Below the pieces are notes generated by a model, which saw only the letters and a list, made by a program, of their open reading frames with translations, was not told the DNA's origin and ran no database searches. Made by a program: the position numbers and the translations under genes. A stretch of DNA of 64,000 bases, taken from contig OX940864.1 in the NCBI GenBank assembly GCA_954871525.1, positions 20,206,001 through 20,270,000 of the forward strand, in the 5' to 3' direction. The stretch is from Parietaria judaica (lineage: Eukaryota > Streptophyta > Magnoliopsida > Rosales > Urticaceae). This document shows, piece after piece, positions 35,800 to 49,708 of this stretch. The first letter of the stretch is position 1; every line of letters begins with the position of its first letter.

Positions 35800-36769
35800 G
35801 GGTAAACTGCGGCTAATGTACCCAATGTTTGATTTTCTGCGGATTATATACCCAATGTTTATTTTTGGCGGCTAATGTACCCAATGTTTGATCCGTTAGA
35901 TATTTTTGGGTTTTCCGTCAGTTGACCGTTAGAGAGTTATATGTACACTTTTCGTATTTTTGACATAACTCACTCATTTTTTGTCCAAATTTTATGCACG
36001 ACCTATGGTTGGAAAGATAAGAGATAGATCTACAACTTTAATGTTTTAAGTTTTGTAAAATAAGTTTTAAAAAAATACGAAATTTCAAGTAAAACGTAAA
36101 ACTGGACATTAGTTTAATGCAAAATATTTGTTTCGAGCAAATTTTAATATACTTAATGACTTTTTATGATGAAACGTAAAAGAAACAAGTTGTAGATAAA
36201 TGTTTTATCTTTCCAACGGGTGTTAATTTATAAATTTTTGACAAAAAATGAGTGAGTTATGCCAAAAATATAAAAGATGTGATGTGAAATAATATTTCAT
36301 ATTTTTGGCATAACTCACTCGTTTTTTATCCAAAATTTATAAATAAACACCCCTTGGAAAGATAAAACATTTATCTACAACTTTTTGCTTTTACGTTTCA
36401 TCATAAAAAGTCATTAAGTATATTAAAATTTGCTCGAAACAAATATTTTGCATTAAACTAATGTCCAGTTTTACGTTGTACTTGAAATTTCGTATTTTTT
36501 TAAAACTTATTTTACAAAACTTAAAACATTAAAGTTGTAGATCTATCTCTTATCTTTCCAACCATAGGTTGTGCATAAAATTTGGACAAAAAATGAGTGA
36601 GTTATGTCAAAAATACGAAAAGTGTACATATAACTCTCTAACGGTCAACTGACGGAAAACACAAAAAATCTAACGGATCAAACATTGTGTACATTAGCCG
36701 TCGAAAATAAACATTGAGTACATAATCCGCAGAAAATCAAACATTGGGTACATTAGCCGCAGTTTACCC
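35800..36769. mobile_element. Foldback MULE, 970-bp near-perfect palindrome, exact 9-bp TSD
   Basis: Starts GGGTAAACTGCGGCTAATGT and ends ...ACATTAGCCGCAGTTTACCC. The two ~480-bp arms are nearly identical inverted copies meeting near 36285 with almost no spacer. AACTAAATA is duplicated exactly (35791-35799 and 36770-36778). No ORF. Confidence 0.95.
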
Positions 36770-36778
36770 AACTAAATA

Positions 36779-37324
36779 TGTATTTCACTCCAATCCAACT
36801 AACACTAAAATCAGATAATTGATAAAGTTTAAAGTGTCCATAAGCCGGAGACTTTGGAGGGTTGTATTAATTATTAAATATTAATTAAGTATTAACAGAG
36901 TTACAGGCTACAGCACAGCATGGCAGAAGAAGAAATTATAAATATATTTTGCATCACGTGACACAACAGACAAATTTGGTAATCCCAAAGCAGCAGCACG
37001 TGCGTGGATCATGTGCACTCTTAAATCTCACTAATTAAATCCCAACCGTGCGATTAGATTGATGGGTTTTGATCTGTGATAATGTGGACGACGAGGTTGG
37101 ATTAGAATGTTTCTCTTTTCTTAACAAAAGTCTTTTAACTTAATCATATGTACTTAAGTCTCGTGATTAATTACCTAGTACAAAAAAAAAACACCGAACT
37201 GATAAAAAGTTTTAATGCCAAACGTGTATAATATAGGGTAAAAACCGTTGACCATCACTGAAGACTCGTTCAATAATTGAGTATTTAAAATTTGTATATA
37301 ACATCTGAGTCATGCGATACATGC
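36779..37324. other. AT-rich spacer, no gene
   Basis: Nothing recognised between the foldback MULE and the next hAT-like element. Confidence 0.45.
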
Positions 37325-37332
37325 AATGCACA

Positions 37333-37920
37333 CAGGGGCGAAGCCAGAACTTTAACTAAGAGGGGACGAAAATTAATAGACCATAAATTTCAGAATAAAA
37401 CGAGACATTGAAACTACCTTTATACATTGCATTGAAATTATTTTTTATGAACTTTTGATTTATGAAAATAATTCATTATGATCTCTATATGATTAGAATT
37501 CTCATAAATTTCAAAATAAAACGAGATATTGAAACTAATATTATACATTAGATTACAACTATTTTTTATGAACTTTCGATTTATGAAAATAATTCATTAG
37601 GATCGTTATATGATTATAATTCTCAACAAATTTCAAAATAAAACGAGACATTGAAACTATTATTATTAAAAAAAATCGTAATCATAAAAATTGTTGCTAA
37701 AAAAATTTAAAAATATGTAAAGATTGAGAATTGACCATTGTGCTATAACTTGGAGGAGCAACAAGATTCCATTACACTATAGTGACATTTAGACTATAAA
37801 TGCTATATTTATTATTTATATATAAACTTTTATAATAATATGAATACATCAAAATAAAAAATAACGAGCTCGGACCAAGTGGGGGCGGCCGCCCCCGCTT
37901 CGCCCCCTTGGCTCCGCCCT
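37333..37920. mobile_element. hAT-like MITE, 588 bp
   Basis: Ends CAGGGGCGAAGCCAG and CTTGGCTCCGCCCT are imperfect inverted repeats. Flanks AATGCACA (37325-37332) and TATGCACA (37921-37928) match at 7 of 8. Contains direct repeats of an ~120-bp unit (about 37380-37640, 'tttatgaactttngatttatg'). Confidence 0.75.
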
Positions 37921-38081
37921 TATGCACAAATCAACGACGAAATTATAAATGACGTACCTGAAGGTTAGATATATTTATTGTGTGTAACAATTTTAATTAA
38001 AAATTAAAAAGGAGTATTTTACTAAATTAAGATATTATTATTATAAAAATAAAATAAATAAATTGGAAGGGTAGTCTGAAC

Positions 38082-38962
38082 CAGGGTTCCGAAAATCGAG
38101 CGATTATCGTTTGATTAATTGAAGAAATGGTGTTCTCGGTAACTTATCTCTAGTAATCGTTGTCGTTTTATACTTTTCGAAATTTTTCGAACCGAAAACT
38201 TTGGTACTTATCGCTGCAACTTTTCAAGAGAAAAATAACGATAATCGGAGGACTTTTCGTCCAAATTTGGGTAAGTTCGAAAATTTTGATATCATTGTAG
38301 CAAAAGTACATATGTTTCGGAAATTGTTGATTTGAGTTAGTTACTCGAATATTTTGGTGTAATTTCGTTTTTAAAATTGTATATAATTTTAAAACTAATC
38401 GGTTTGCATAATTTTTTTTTTTAATTTGAAGTTTTTCTGAATTGTGATATCATTGTGGCAAAAGTACATATGTTTTGGAAATTGTTGATTTGAGCTAGTT
38501 ACTCGAATATTTTGGTGTAATTTCGTTTTATAAAATTGTATATAATTTTAAAACTAATCGGTTTGCATAATTTATTTTTTTAATTTGAAGTTTTTCTGAA
38601 TTGTGATATCATTGTGGCAAAAGTACATATGTTTCGGAAATTGTTGATTTGAGCTAGTTACATTAGTATGTGACTTGGTTTGTGGCTTATATATTATTAT
38701 TTGTATGAGACTTTTATGTTTATATTTTGTGACATTAGTATTTTATGTTATGTTTTTAGTGTAAAATATGTGTGAATTTTTTTTATAGGTTTTCCATCGA
38801 TAAATCCATCGATAAACGATTAATCCATCGATAAGTTCGATAAGTTTCGATAACGGCAAACGATAATTTTTATAGGTTTTCCGTCGATAAATCCATCGGC
38901 AAATGCTTAATCCATCAATAACGGCAAACGATTTATCGGCCAAAACGGCATTTTGATCCTTG
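38082..38962. mobile_element. hAT element, 881 bp, exact 8-bp TSD, with internal tandem repeat
   Basis: Ends CAGGGTTCCGAAAA and TTTTGATCCTTG pair imperfectly. GTCTGAAC is duplicated exactly (38074-38081 and 38963-38970). Interior contains about 2.4 copies of a 158-159 bp unit (anchors GATATCATTGT at 38288, 38446 and 38605) and CGATAA-rich subterminal motifs at both ends. No transposase. Confidence 0.88.
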
Positions 38963-38970
38963 GTCTGAAC

Positions 38971-41078
38971 CCCGTATCTTTACTACACCCGCCCATAGAA
39001 GCGATGCACATAGTACGTAAAGAAGTTACGTCAATTTTGTTGAAAGACTCCATTTGTTCGTTATAAAAGAAGAAATTCATATGAATCACACATTTAAATG
39101 AAAATTACAAAAATTTCATAAGAAAATTGAAATTAACACTTAAGCAAATTGCAAAATCGTGTTCATAGAAAGATCATCTAAAGTACCGGGTTTCCATGGT
39201 AAATAAAGAAAAACTGTTATAATTTATGAGGGTTTCGTTAATAGACCCTATATAGTACTTAAATGCTCAAAAAAACTGACTGATAATAATCATTAGGGGT
39301 TATTAAATTTATCCTCGGAAATCCAAAAGGTGGTAATGTTTAACCAAGTCAACGTATGGGCTCACAAATTTAAATTTAAAACCATGGGCTTGTTGGACTT
39401 TGCCCTAATATTTTAAAGATAAATTACATAAACTGCAAGTCTTATTTATTGGCATAGGTATATTAATGGGATATTTTTAAGATTTTTAAAAATAAATAAG
39501 ACTATAGATTTAAAAAATAATAATTTCTTACAAATATAAAATTTACAAAAGGTTTTGAGAGTATTTATAAAAATTTATATTAAATTTTAAAAAATATATA
39601 TGAATTATTCTTGACAAAAATAAATTTGAATAAAAATACAATTTATTTTTTTGAAAAGTCTTTCTTAGAATTCATGCAATTTTAACCTGCCCTTGTACTA
39701 AAAAATTATACCAATATACCGGGAGCTTTGAAACCTCGATTACTAGATAGTAGATATGAAATATAATAAAGATTGTTTTTAGACCCTGTTTTTGGGAAAG
39801 AGTTTGCGTGAGAATATGGTGAGTGAGTGAGTGAGTGAGTGAGTGAGTGAGTGAGAGGTATTAAATTGGACATGTCGGTGAAAATGGCCCAATTACAAGG
39901 GAGTGTGATTTTGTGAGCAACACTTTAGCGCATAAGTGGGCTCACAACTCGCAACCTTGTGGGTCCACTTACCATTTGGAGCAACTAAAATTTATTATTC
40001 TACCATTATTATTGTTTTACTAAACGGTACTTATTGTGGGTTTCATTTTTAAAAACTTTTACGATAATTGACAATCGACTTTAAAAATGAGTGCTTTTGA
40101 TACAGTTTATTTAAGTCCTGTTTTTATTTTTAGAACACAAAAATAATTTTAAATTTTTATACATAAATAGTTAAAGGTACGATTCGTAACTTTTGAGTTT
40201 TTTTAAAAACAAAAATATTTTTTTAAGTCTATCTTAGTCTTTTTAGAATATATATAAATATGTATTAATTTTACCAAACACTAAATCAACTTTGCTACCA
40301 ATAACTGTTTTATGAATAATTTACCAAACACTTATCAGTTTTTTTTAAAAAAAAAAACTTTTCAAAAATTGAAACTAAAATCATTTTTTAAAAAACAAAG
40401 CTATAAGCAATGCCAATGTCTTTTAAGTTTAAAAATATATAAATATTTACCGCTATAACTATAAATATATTGGTGGTATATGATATATTTTTCACATTTA
40501 AAATTTATATGAATCGACAAAAGGGGTGTGAATGGCGCACAATATAATATTTACTTACAGCTTAAAACATACATGTAATGGTAAGGAAAGAATTCTAGTA
40601 CATAATTGATGTATTTTTTTTGCGGTTAGAATTTATCAATTGATTTTTAACTTGAATAAAAAGTATTTTTCAGTTCTAAGCATAAAAAAAAAAAAAAAAA
40701 AAAAAAAAACTCAAAAAAGCAATTATAGGTACTATAGTATAATCATGTAAATAAAGAAATTAAGTGTAGGAAAAAATCATGAGAAAATTCCCAATCATGC
40801 TATAGAATATAGATATTCTAGAATACAGATTAAGAAAAACAAGGTCAAGCTAAAAAGATAAATGTAAAATTACCAACCAAATCATGATTCACTATTTCCT
40901 AATTCAGAAAAACTTGGCTGTGATCAACACAAAAATGGCATTAACACACACAGTGTTACAAAAAAAAACCAAAGTCATACCACATAAATGATGTCTTCTT
41001 CAATGCTCACTCACCACCATCCTTTGCCAATTCGAAGCAAAAACGGAAAAGGGGTAAAACTCGGGAACGCACAAAACC
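38971..41078. other. AT-rich spacer and CCT1 3' region
   Basis: Contains a (GAGT)n microsatellite at about 39821-39856 and an A-run at about 40683-40709. The CCT1 3' UTR probably covers the last 100-200 bases. No other gene. Confidence 0.5.
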
Positions 41079-44000
41079 CTAACCCTCGTTCTGACTTTCA
41101 TCTTTGACCAGCCGGATCATATCGTCGATTCGGAGAATCGTTATAGCCGCTTCAGTCGCAAACTGTTCATCGTACATTAATACAATTATTAGATCATTTG
41201 TAAACAGAAATCCTCACTAAAACATCATTTGTCAATACTAAATATTTTTCGAGAACTAAACTTCTTGATGGCTTCCCGGCTATCACACAATCTAGTATAG
41301 TGATTGCTTTAGGTAGCTAATTACTAAAAATACTCTAAATCAGGGTCTAAAAACAAGTTAATCATTTTTAGTCATTTTTAACATGTAGGAGTTCATGTGG
41401 GCAGTAATATACTCTTATATAAAAGTAGAAAGTTGTACCTGGATAATCTTCACTTTGCTCATTGCAGGCTCAATCACTCCTGCTTCCAAGTTGTTGCGCA
41501 CGGTACCCTTTAAGAGGTCCAATCCCATGCTGCAAAAAATTAAAGTGTAAAAGTTAAGAGATTATTTAAAGGCGAAGAGCCGAAGACAGAGAATGTTATT
41601 ATTAATTCCAAAAAAAAAAAAAGTTTCAGATGCATCTAGATTCTAGATCTTTGATGTCTTAATCAATCACTAACGCAGAAATGTCACTACATTATACAAG
41701 ACATTACAAGATCAATGAAGTTTGCGACATTGTATATTGTTCTCGACTTATGTCTTAGTTACTCATTCCACATCAGGGCAAAATAAACAGCATAGAATTA
41801 AAAGAAAAAAGCAAGTACCTCGACAAATGCTTCTTTTCCGCTTTAGTTTGTGCAGTGTGATGATACGCACGCAGTTTCGCAACTAAATCAGTGGCATCCT
41901 TAGCAGCGTTTACTGCTAGAACCTGCAAACGGAAAGTTCATTTATATTTTTAAGAAATTGAAGTTGAGTTATTCATTCAGCATCAAGAGTTTAAAAAAGG
42001 AAAGAAAAAAAAAACGAACCTTGGGAATTACTAGCAAGGATTCAGCAAACTCTGCAATGGCCAATTGCTCACGTGATCCCAAAGTCGTAGCGAGGTACTC
42101 CAAATACACTGATAATGCAGCCTCCACTGCGCCTCCGCCAGCTACCACCTGCATTTTGGTTAGAGTAAGAAATCAACATTTGGGCAGATAATATCACATG
42201 AAAATTGAAGACCCGCTGTTCAACATTAGGGAATAGGGCCAAACAAATTTAGTCTTGCACGCTTAGTCTTTTTATTAGTTTTTCTTCTATTTATGTAATT
42301 AGGGGTATTTCGGTAATTTATGACTTAAATGTCACAAGGGTTTCGGCTTTAGCCTATAAACGCCCAACTCGGGAGCCATCAGGAGTTCTATGCTTGGATT
42401 AGTCTTCTCTTGCTTGGTGTTATTAAGACTGTTTGACCTCGTTCCTGAAGGAACGGTCGGGATTTATTATTGTTGATTTCCATGATAAAGAGAAGGTGAT
42501 TCATCGTATAAGTCGATTCCAATTGGATCACATTCACATAAAAAACTAACTTAATAATCTCTTTTTTTTCTAGGGATAACTTAATAATCTCTGATGCAAA
42601 GGTAATAATCTCTGATGCAAAGGGATATAGAAGTATTTCTTAGGCATTTATCCATATTTTCGTAGGATATGCTGACTGAAATCCCATGAAAAAAAGAAGT
42701 TATCTACCCTTCAGCGAGTCATTTTATAATCAACTATGAAAAATAGTAATCAGATGAAAGCAACAATTAAGGAGTGATGAATCTGATCTTTGAATGAGCA
42801 TCATGAAGTTGATAAATTCAGAGTTCAAACCAATTATACCCTTTCCCAATAAAATTATAAAGATTATAAAGAAGGCCATATATCTTTTAGAATACGACCA
42901 GACAATTTCAAGAAAAATATATATTACCGTGTTCGATTCCAGGGTTCTCTTCACAATTGATAAAGAGTCATGCAAAGCTCTCTCCATCTCGTCAAGCATA
43001 TAGTCATTCGCACCTCTCAGAATCAATGAAACCTAACCAGAAAACACCACAATAAATTGCCTAGAATATACAAACTTACGGGGTTGGCCGCGCATGACAG
43101 CCCAATGTAAAACTATAAGTAGGGCAGATAAACAACTCATCAAATAGCCTTTATATGCAAAGGCTATCTTATTGCATTGACAAAATGATTTTTTTTTCTT
43201 TTCGAGATTACATATGACTACAATGGCTCTGCTCTCATTATAAGGTCAAGATGACAATGGAAAGAAGCAATTTTTTAAATAATTTTAAGGAAATTAAATT
43301 CAAATTTTAGTTGCACAAAATAAAACAAGTTCAACTAAGGACTCACTGCACTTGAATTCTTGGTTCCTTTTATCAAGATCACATCGTCATCTGCAATACG
43401 CTCTTCCACAACTTCGTCAGCAGAACCAAGAAAGGATGACTCAAATGTTTCCTCCCCTTCCATATCAGCGAAGGTTGAGACCTACAGATCCGTCAACAAA
43501 ATGTATATTTATTTATTAAACAATACTAATTAAATTAAAATTAATATTGACCAATTAAAACAAATAGCTGTTAACTGACTATCAATCACAAAATCGACAA
43601 GCATTTCAAAACTCATCTTACCAAAGTTGCACCAGTAGCCTTAGCTACATGCCGGATATCCTCTTTCCGAACACGTCGTACAGCAATGGCCCCAGACTCA
43701 ACAAAATACTGCAATTAAATGAATGAGTAGGAGTCAGTCAGTGAATAAAATTCCTTGGTTATATACATTTTATTATGAATGAATAAGAGTCGGTCAATGA
43801 GCCAAAGAACAGATTAATGATTCACCAAGAGCGGTTCAAAATTTACACAAAGGAAGCTTACCTTAAGGGCCATGTCATCAATCCCTTTTGTAGTCAGAAC
43901 AACATTTGCTCCTGCTTTTAGAAGCTTCTCAATGCGTTCCTTTGTCGTATCAGCTTCCCTGTTAATATGTTGCCAACATTTAGACATTCTGAAAAAACCA

Positions 44001-45998
44001 ATCCATGAATCATTTTCATTTCCAAAAAGTAGTCACCTTTGACGGATTTTTTCAAGCTCCCTGGGATCGTTCACCAAGACTTGAACGCCCAATTGCATTT
44101 TTGTTTTCTGTAGATTAAAGTCGATGCATGCGATCCTTGCAGGGGAGACCCTAGTGGGCATTCCTTGTGCAGCACGGCCAGTGTTTAAAGCATATCCATT
44201 CAAGAGATAACTTTCTTTAGCACTCTTCCCATGAGCTTTCAATATATTAATCCCCTGAAACGGTTAAAAAAAAAATCAAAATATATAGAATGATATGTCA
44301 GATTGAATATTTGTTGAACCACGAACAGACATTATAATCAACAATAAGATAGAATTGACCGACATCACCAACCTTGATTGGGTATCTAATTTCCCCTCTT
44401 CCGTTTGTCATCTTTACAGCTGTCACTGCATCGACAACCTACAATAAAAAATTAGAAACAATAAGAGTAAACATATATACATATCCAACATCCATAATAA
44501 AATAGATCCATGATAATAATCGGTATTCTTGGCTTCTAGAGAAAAAGAAAAAAATTAGAAACAACTAGATTCGTAATAGTTAGATCACAGACCAATTCTA
44601 CTTAGATACAAAAAAAAAATGTTAAAAATACTAGTCAACTTTCTGGATGACATAAATACAACCTACCATAGTTGCAAAAAAGTCGCTGTCACCAGATATC
44701 AACTTCGATGACATGCTTGTCTTGGCACAATTAATTAGAGCATCTTTTCCAAGCTTCTCAACCTAGAAAGAAAAGAAAGAGATGAAACATAGGTTATATA
44801 TCGAACAAACATGTTCAATGATAAAGACTAAAAATCCAACTTTTTTAATCATGAATCGGATTACACTTTCCCCAAAGCTACGAATTGAATTTTTCCAAAA
44901 GCTCTCAATAAAACTCCTATCACTGCATCATTACACATAGCCAACAAAGCAACTCCATAGAAACAAATTTTCATTGTATTTATATCTTGCCAACCCTTCA
45001 TGTAAACTCTACATCAATTGACCAGTCACTTAACAACACGACTAACCTTGACGGCAAGCTTCTCCTCGACATATTTACACGCTTCCCTCATTGCAAGCTG
45101 TCATATTTAAGTAACACCGTCAAGTAGAGGAAACTAGAAACACATCAGCGCGAGGAAAGAACAGGAAAGCCACGACTTCATAGGGTTCAAAGAATCAAAC
45201 TCACTCTATAACCACTAATTATAGAAGTTGGATGAATCTTATTCCTCACGAGATCATTTGCCCTCTGCGACAACAACAGGATTAGATTACATGATGTTCA
45301 TCCTAAAAGAAACGATGGATTCCCAATTAGAATCATGTTCACCTTAAGCAACTCTGCAGCAACAATGACAACCGACGTAGTCCCGTCCCCGACTTCTCGA
45401 TCTTGAAGCTCGGCCAATTCCACAAGCACCTAACAACAAAAAAACCGAGCTCAAGTACAATTACCAGAAACCAACTCTGAAATTCACAAGCACAAATGAA
45501 GCTACCTCAGCTCAAACTTAAAAATCAAATATTTTGCACAGTGCACACCAACGTTATTATCGAATGAATGCACCGAAACCGAAACCATTTCGCTCACCTT
45601 AGCAGCAGGGTGCTCAACCTCGAGCATCTTGAGTATGGTCGCTCCATCATTAGTTATAGTAACATCACCATAGTCATCCACAAGCATCTGAGAAAGCAAC
45701 GAATCAACACAGCTGATCATCAAATCAGGGCCAAACAGCCAATGAAACTACGAGGACTGTAAAAATGGAGGTCAAAGAATACCTTGTCGAGGCCGACAGG
45801 ACCGAGCGAGGTTTTCACGATGTTGGCAACGGATTGGCAAGCCACGACTGTACAGAAACCCCGAAAACGCAAACGGAAACATCAATACACGAACAAAGAG
45901 CGATAGGAAATGGAGAGAGAGAGAGAGAGAGATTTGGAACCGTTTTGAGTGCGAACGTCCTGGCCATACTGGCGGTCGCCGAGGATATCGATGGACAT
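41079..45998 (-). CDS. CCT1: T-complex protein 1 subunit alpha, CCT1 (17 exons, 540 aa)
   Basis: One of eight subunits of the cytosolic group II chaperonin TRiC/CCT, which folds actin, tubulin and other proteins using ATP. Exons: 45941-45998, 45783-45847, 45598-45687, 45343-45429, 45205-45264, 45047-45097, 44667-44762, 44373-44438, 44037-44254, 43862-43958, 43622-43708, 43347-43481, 42928-43032, 42020-42148, 41819-41922, 41439-41529 and 41079-41162, total 1,623 nt in one frame. Motifs: [19 protein letters not shown], the ATPase GDGTTS, the alpha-subunit apical region and [13 protein letters not shown] near the C-terminus. Start [19 protein letters not shown]. Length agrees with the ~545-residue plant family. 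Intron 13 (42149-42927) is enlarged by sequence of unknown origin. No lesion seen. Confidence 0.97.
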
Positions 45999-46049
45999 GG
46001 TGTGGAAGGTCGATTGGGAAGAAGAGAGCGAAACCCTAGGTCGGATCTG

Positions 46050-46092
46050 CTGCAATCGGAGAAGAAGAAGAAGAAGAAGAAGAAGAAAGAGT
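46050..46092 (-). promoter_or_regulatory. CTT-repeat leader of CCT1
   Basis: The minus strand has a (CTT)n tract about 60-90 bases upstream of the start codon, typical of transcribed plant 5' leaders. A TATA box is not obvious, as in many housekeeping genes. Confidence 0.5.
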
Positions 46093-46369
46093 GAAAACTG
46101 AAAGCACACTCTTCTTCACTTTCTCGAGGGCGCCGAAATGAAGGGTTTTAGATCCACGGATACGTTGTCGTTTAGGGTTGCTTGCTTCTAGTGTTATAAA
46201 TCTCGGAAGTTACCCGAAGCCAACCGGGCAATGAAAAAAAGAGAGAGAGGAAAATTAGGTATGGTTTCCCACCTGAACGGTTACACTAAATTTAGATGTA
46301 TGATTTTAGCTCAATTAGGTGGACATTTATCTTCAAGTTGCAAACTCTCAAACACTCGTTACATATAGA

Positions 46370-47098
46370 CAGGGGCGGACCCACGTACATTTGGGGGTGG
46401 CTGATGTCACCGCCACATTTTTGGAATTTTTTTATATCTATTAGTATTTTAGATGAAAAAAGAATAAAGAAAGACTATCTTTCTTACTATAGTGACCCTC
46501 ACTTTCTCTGATTTCTCAGTTTTCAATCAGAGTATCATATTAGTATTTTAATTAAAAATAATAAAAAATAGTAAATTACTCTCATTCCCTCAATCACACA
46601 TACATTAGCGCCTGAACCTATTTATCTTTTACCCTCAACTTAGCTTTCTTATATTAATATATTATATTAATTTTATCTACTTTTTTGCACCTTCATTTTT
46701 ATCATATATGAATATTTTTATTTATATTTTCACAGCATCTATCTAATGAAATAAATGAAATTTTCATTTTTCCATTAACATTTTATACACCCCGTAGTAA
46801 TATTGTATTACAATTATACTTGAAAAGTCAAAACATTTTTTTTCTTCATATAACTATCAAGGTATATGCATAATGTACAGTAAAATGTATTCTCAATTTT
46901 ATAAAATTTAGCGCGACCTGATTTGATAAATACTCATAAGAAATAAATATAAGAAAGTTATTTTTAATTTTTTTTTAAATCGCTGTTTAATTAAAGAGTG
47001 TTAACGAGTTTTTTTTTTTTATTAATAAAAAATTATTAAGAATAGTTCATTAGTTTATAGTTCGCCACCCCCGACATGTAATCCTGGGTCCGCCCCTG
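46370..47098. mobile_element. hAT MITE, 729 bp, exact 8-bp TSD
   Basis: TIRs CAGGGGCGGACCCACGTACA and ...GGGTCCGCCCCTG are inverted copies. CATATAGA is duplicated exactly (46362-46369 and 47099-47106). AT-rich interior, no transposase. Confidence 0.92.
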
Positions 47099-47106
47099 CA
47101 TATAGA

Positions 47107-49351
47107 TAAAAATAATATAAATGAGATTGAGGGTTTTTTTTTTAGAGAGGTTCGTCCCAAGGCGGTAGTAGACTGCGTCCCCTGTATGTTTATTGAAATA
47201 TAGATGAACATGAACAGAGAGCTACAGGCAACGATAGTGTTCGGTAAATAAAAAGGAGAACATAAAAGGAAGATAACTTTCGACACCATAAAATTTCGAG
47301 CTTGAAAGTTATAAGTAATTTTCTCTTTTTTAACGCGCAAATTATCCTTCATCTTGAGCTGGTATTTATAGTCTTCAAATCTCCCCGTTGGGAAATTTGG
47401 AGTTGTACCTCTCGAGCTGAACGAATTGACTAGTTATCTAGCCGACACGTGCTCCACGTTTGCTCTCTTTTCGCCGAACTGGAGTTTTGACTGATTAGAG
47501 TCGTTGTGAGTTTGACTTCGTGCTCCTTATCTTTTGCTCGCCTTGATTGAATTGATCCGGACAAAATTAAAGACAATTTTGCCCTTTGCTTGCTTTGTTG
47601 CATCCGGATAGGCTTTTTTTTGGGCCTTTGGTCCTTTTAACTTCTATTCATGGGCTTTAATAATTGCAGTTGTCTTGTCTTGGGCTTTTGGCTTTATCGA
47701 GCCTTTTATTGTTTGATTACGAATTTAATTAATTCATAATTCATACGACATGTCTACTTGATAAAAATGATGAAGTTGTACATCAACAATGTACTTTTTC
47801 GAGCTTTATGAAATTCTTTTGGATTTTTCAAAATTTGCAGCAAAATTACTCAAAATTTTCTCATTTTTCTTGATGTTATGTCTTTCAAATATTGTATACA
47901 ATTATAGATTTGTGTTTTTTAGGTCATTTATTTGCATATTACACAAGTTTTTATTTTTGTACTTTTGTGCATCAAAAATACCAAAATTTCATCTTTTGTC
48001 ATTTTGGGTAATTTCTTCATTTTACTTGTTGTTTATTTTAATTAAATAATCTTTGTAATAATATTCTGTTATTTTGTGCAATTTATTTGCATATATGAGC
48101 TTAATCTGAATTTTGGACTTTAACTTCATCTGTTGTGACTTTGTATTGAGGGTTAGGAAGCATCTCAGAGATCCTCGTTTTTTTATGACTTTAGATTTGA
48201 GACTTTGTATTATGATGATTATGTTTGTTTGATTATGTTTGTGTTTGAGAGTTAAGACTTTTATTGATATTAGTTGGTTTATGACTTTATTTACATAAGT
48301 TTATATATGATTTTATTTATTGAGTACTCATTAGTCATTATGATATTATTTTTATTTTGGTATATTTTAAACATACTACATATAAATTTATATATATTCT
48401 TAAAAATTGAGTATATACAAATATTTTATTCCTTTTCCGACAAGTATCAATCAGTGTCGATAATCCGCCGATAACGATAATATACAGTTTTATCCTTTAC
48501 CCATCGATTAATTTGCTACCAAACGATAAATTAGTCAATAACGATAACTGGTTTATCAGCAAAACCGATATTATGAACCTTCATATTATTATTAGATTTT
48601 CTTTCTATTGTTTTTTTAGAGAAAAATTTCTTTTTGGAATTTTTTTTAATGATGTACAAAAATTTGACAAAAATAATTAAATTTTTCCGTTAACTCTTTA
48701 TCGTGAAGTTTCATGCGTGATGTGTAATTTGATAATGTTTTTGTCCATTTTGACCACATATCAGTAATAAGAGCTTCAAAGAATTGACAACAAACACTAA
48801 AGTCTTGCATAGTCTTCAAAATAAATACTACAATGCAAAAACTAAAACACTATAGGTCAATCTTCTCGGCACATGGTCAATTAAACGGGCAAAACATAAT
48901 CAAAAGGAAAAAAAAATATGGTCATATAATACGTTTCCACGTGAAACTTCACGGTAGGAAGTACAACAAAACTTAATTACTTATGTCAAATTTTCTTATA
49001 TCATTAAAATATTTCGCGACAAAACAAAATTGAGAATATAAGTCATACTTTTCATAACATTTGGTATTTTTGCTCATAAATATCCCCATGATATTGTTTA
49101 TAGTCTATACTTCCATCGGTTTATAATTTTTAAGAAAAGTTGTGGCGAAAATACTCGGCTTGTAACACAGGAGTTCTAATTTTTAATTTATACTTTGTTG
49201 CACTTCAATAAGTGAGTTTTTTCTCTCGAAAATATGGTAACACTATGGGATTCAGATTTTAGACCCAACAATAGTCATTGTATCTTGTTTTGCTTGAACA
49301 AACCTTGCGGTATAAGTTAAAGCGATCAAACTCTTCTCTGTCATACATTCA
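47107..49351. other. AT-rich spacer with a possible LTR remnant and a truncated hAT end
   Basis: 47110-47750 on the minus strand starts TGTCGTATGAATTATG and has TATAAATA (47363-47370), so it could be an old LTR; no duplication found. 48440-48585 ends with CGATAA-rich sequence and ATTATGAACCTT, like the right end of the hAT element at 38082-38962. No gene. Confidence 0.4.
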
Positions 49352-49708
49352 AAGTTTCAAGGGTTAATTGCGGCGAAAATACTCAACTTTTTGCGATTTT
49401 CTCCGATGAGTACCCAACCTCAAACAACCTAGGCAAAAGTACCTAACGTGAGTCTTTTGTTGTTGGCCAACTTATTTCGTCTAACATTGTTAGACGGTGT
49501 CTAAGTGGCCGTTAGATATGTGCCACATGGCGCGCCACGTGGCTCTTGAGCACGCCAAGTGGCTTTTTTTTTCTTTTCTTTTTTTCCCCTCCTGTGGGCC
49601 CCTCTCGTTCTCCCTCCTCCCTTCCACACACATTCTGGCGTTGCCACGTGTCTTGAGCAATCCTCCAATCGCGACCTGCCACGTGTCATGAGTATTGCAA
49701 TTTTTTTT

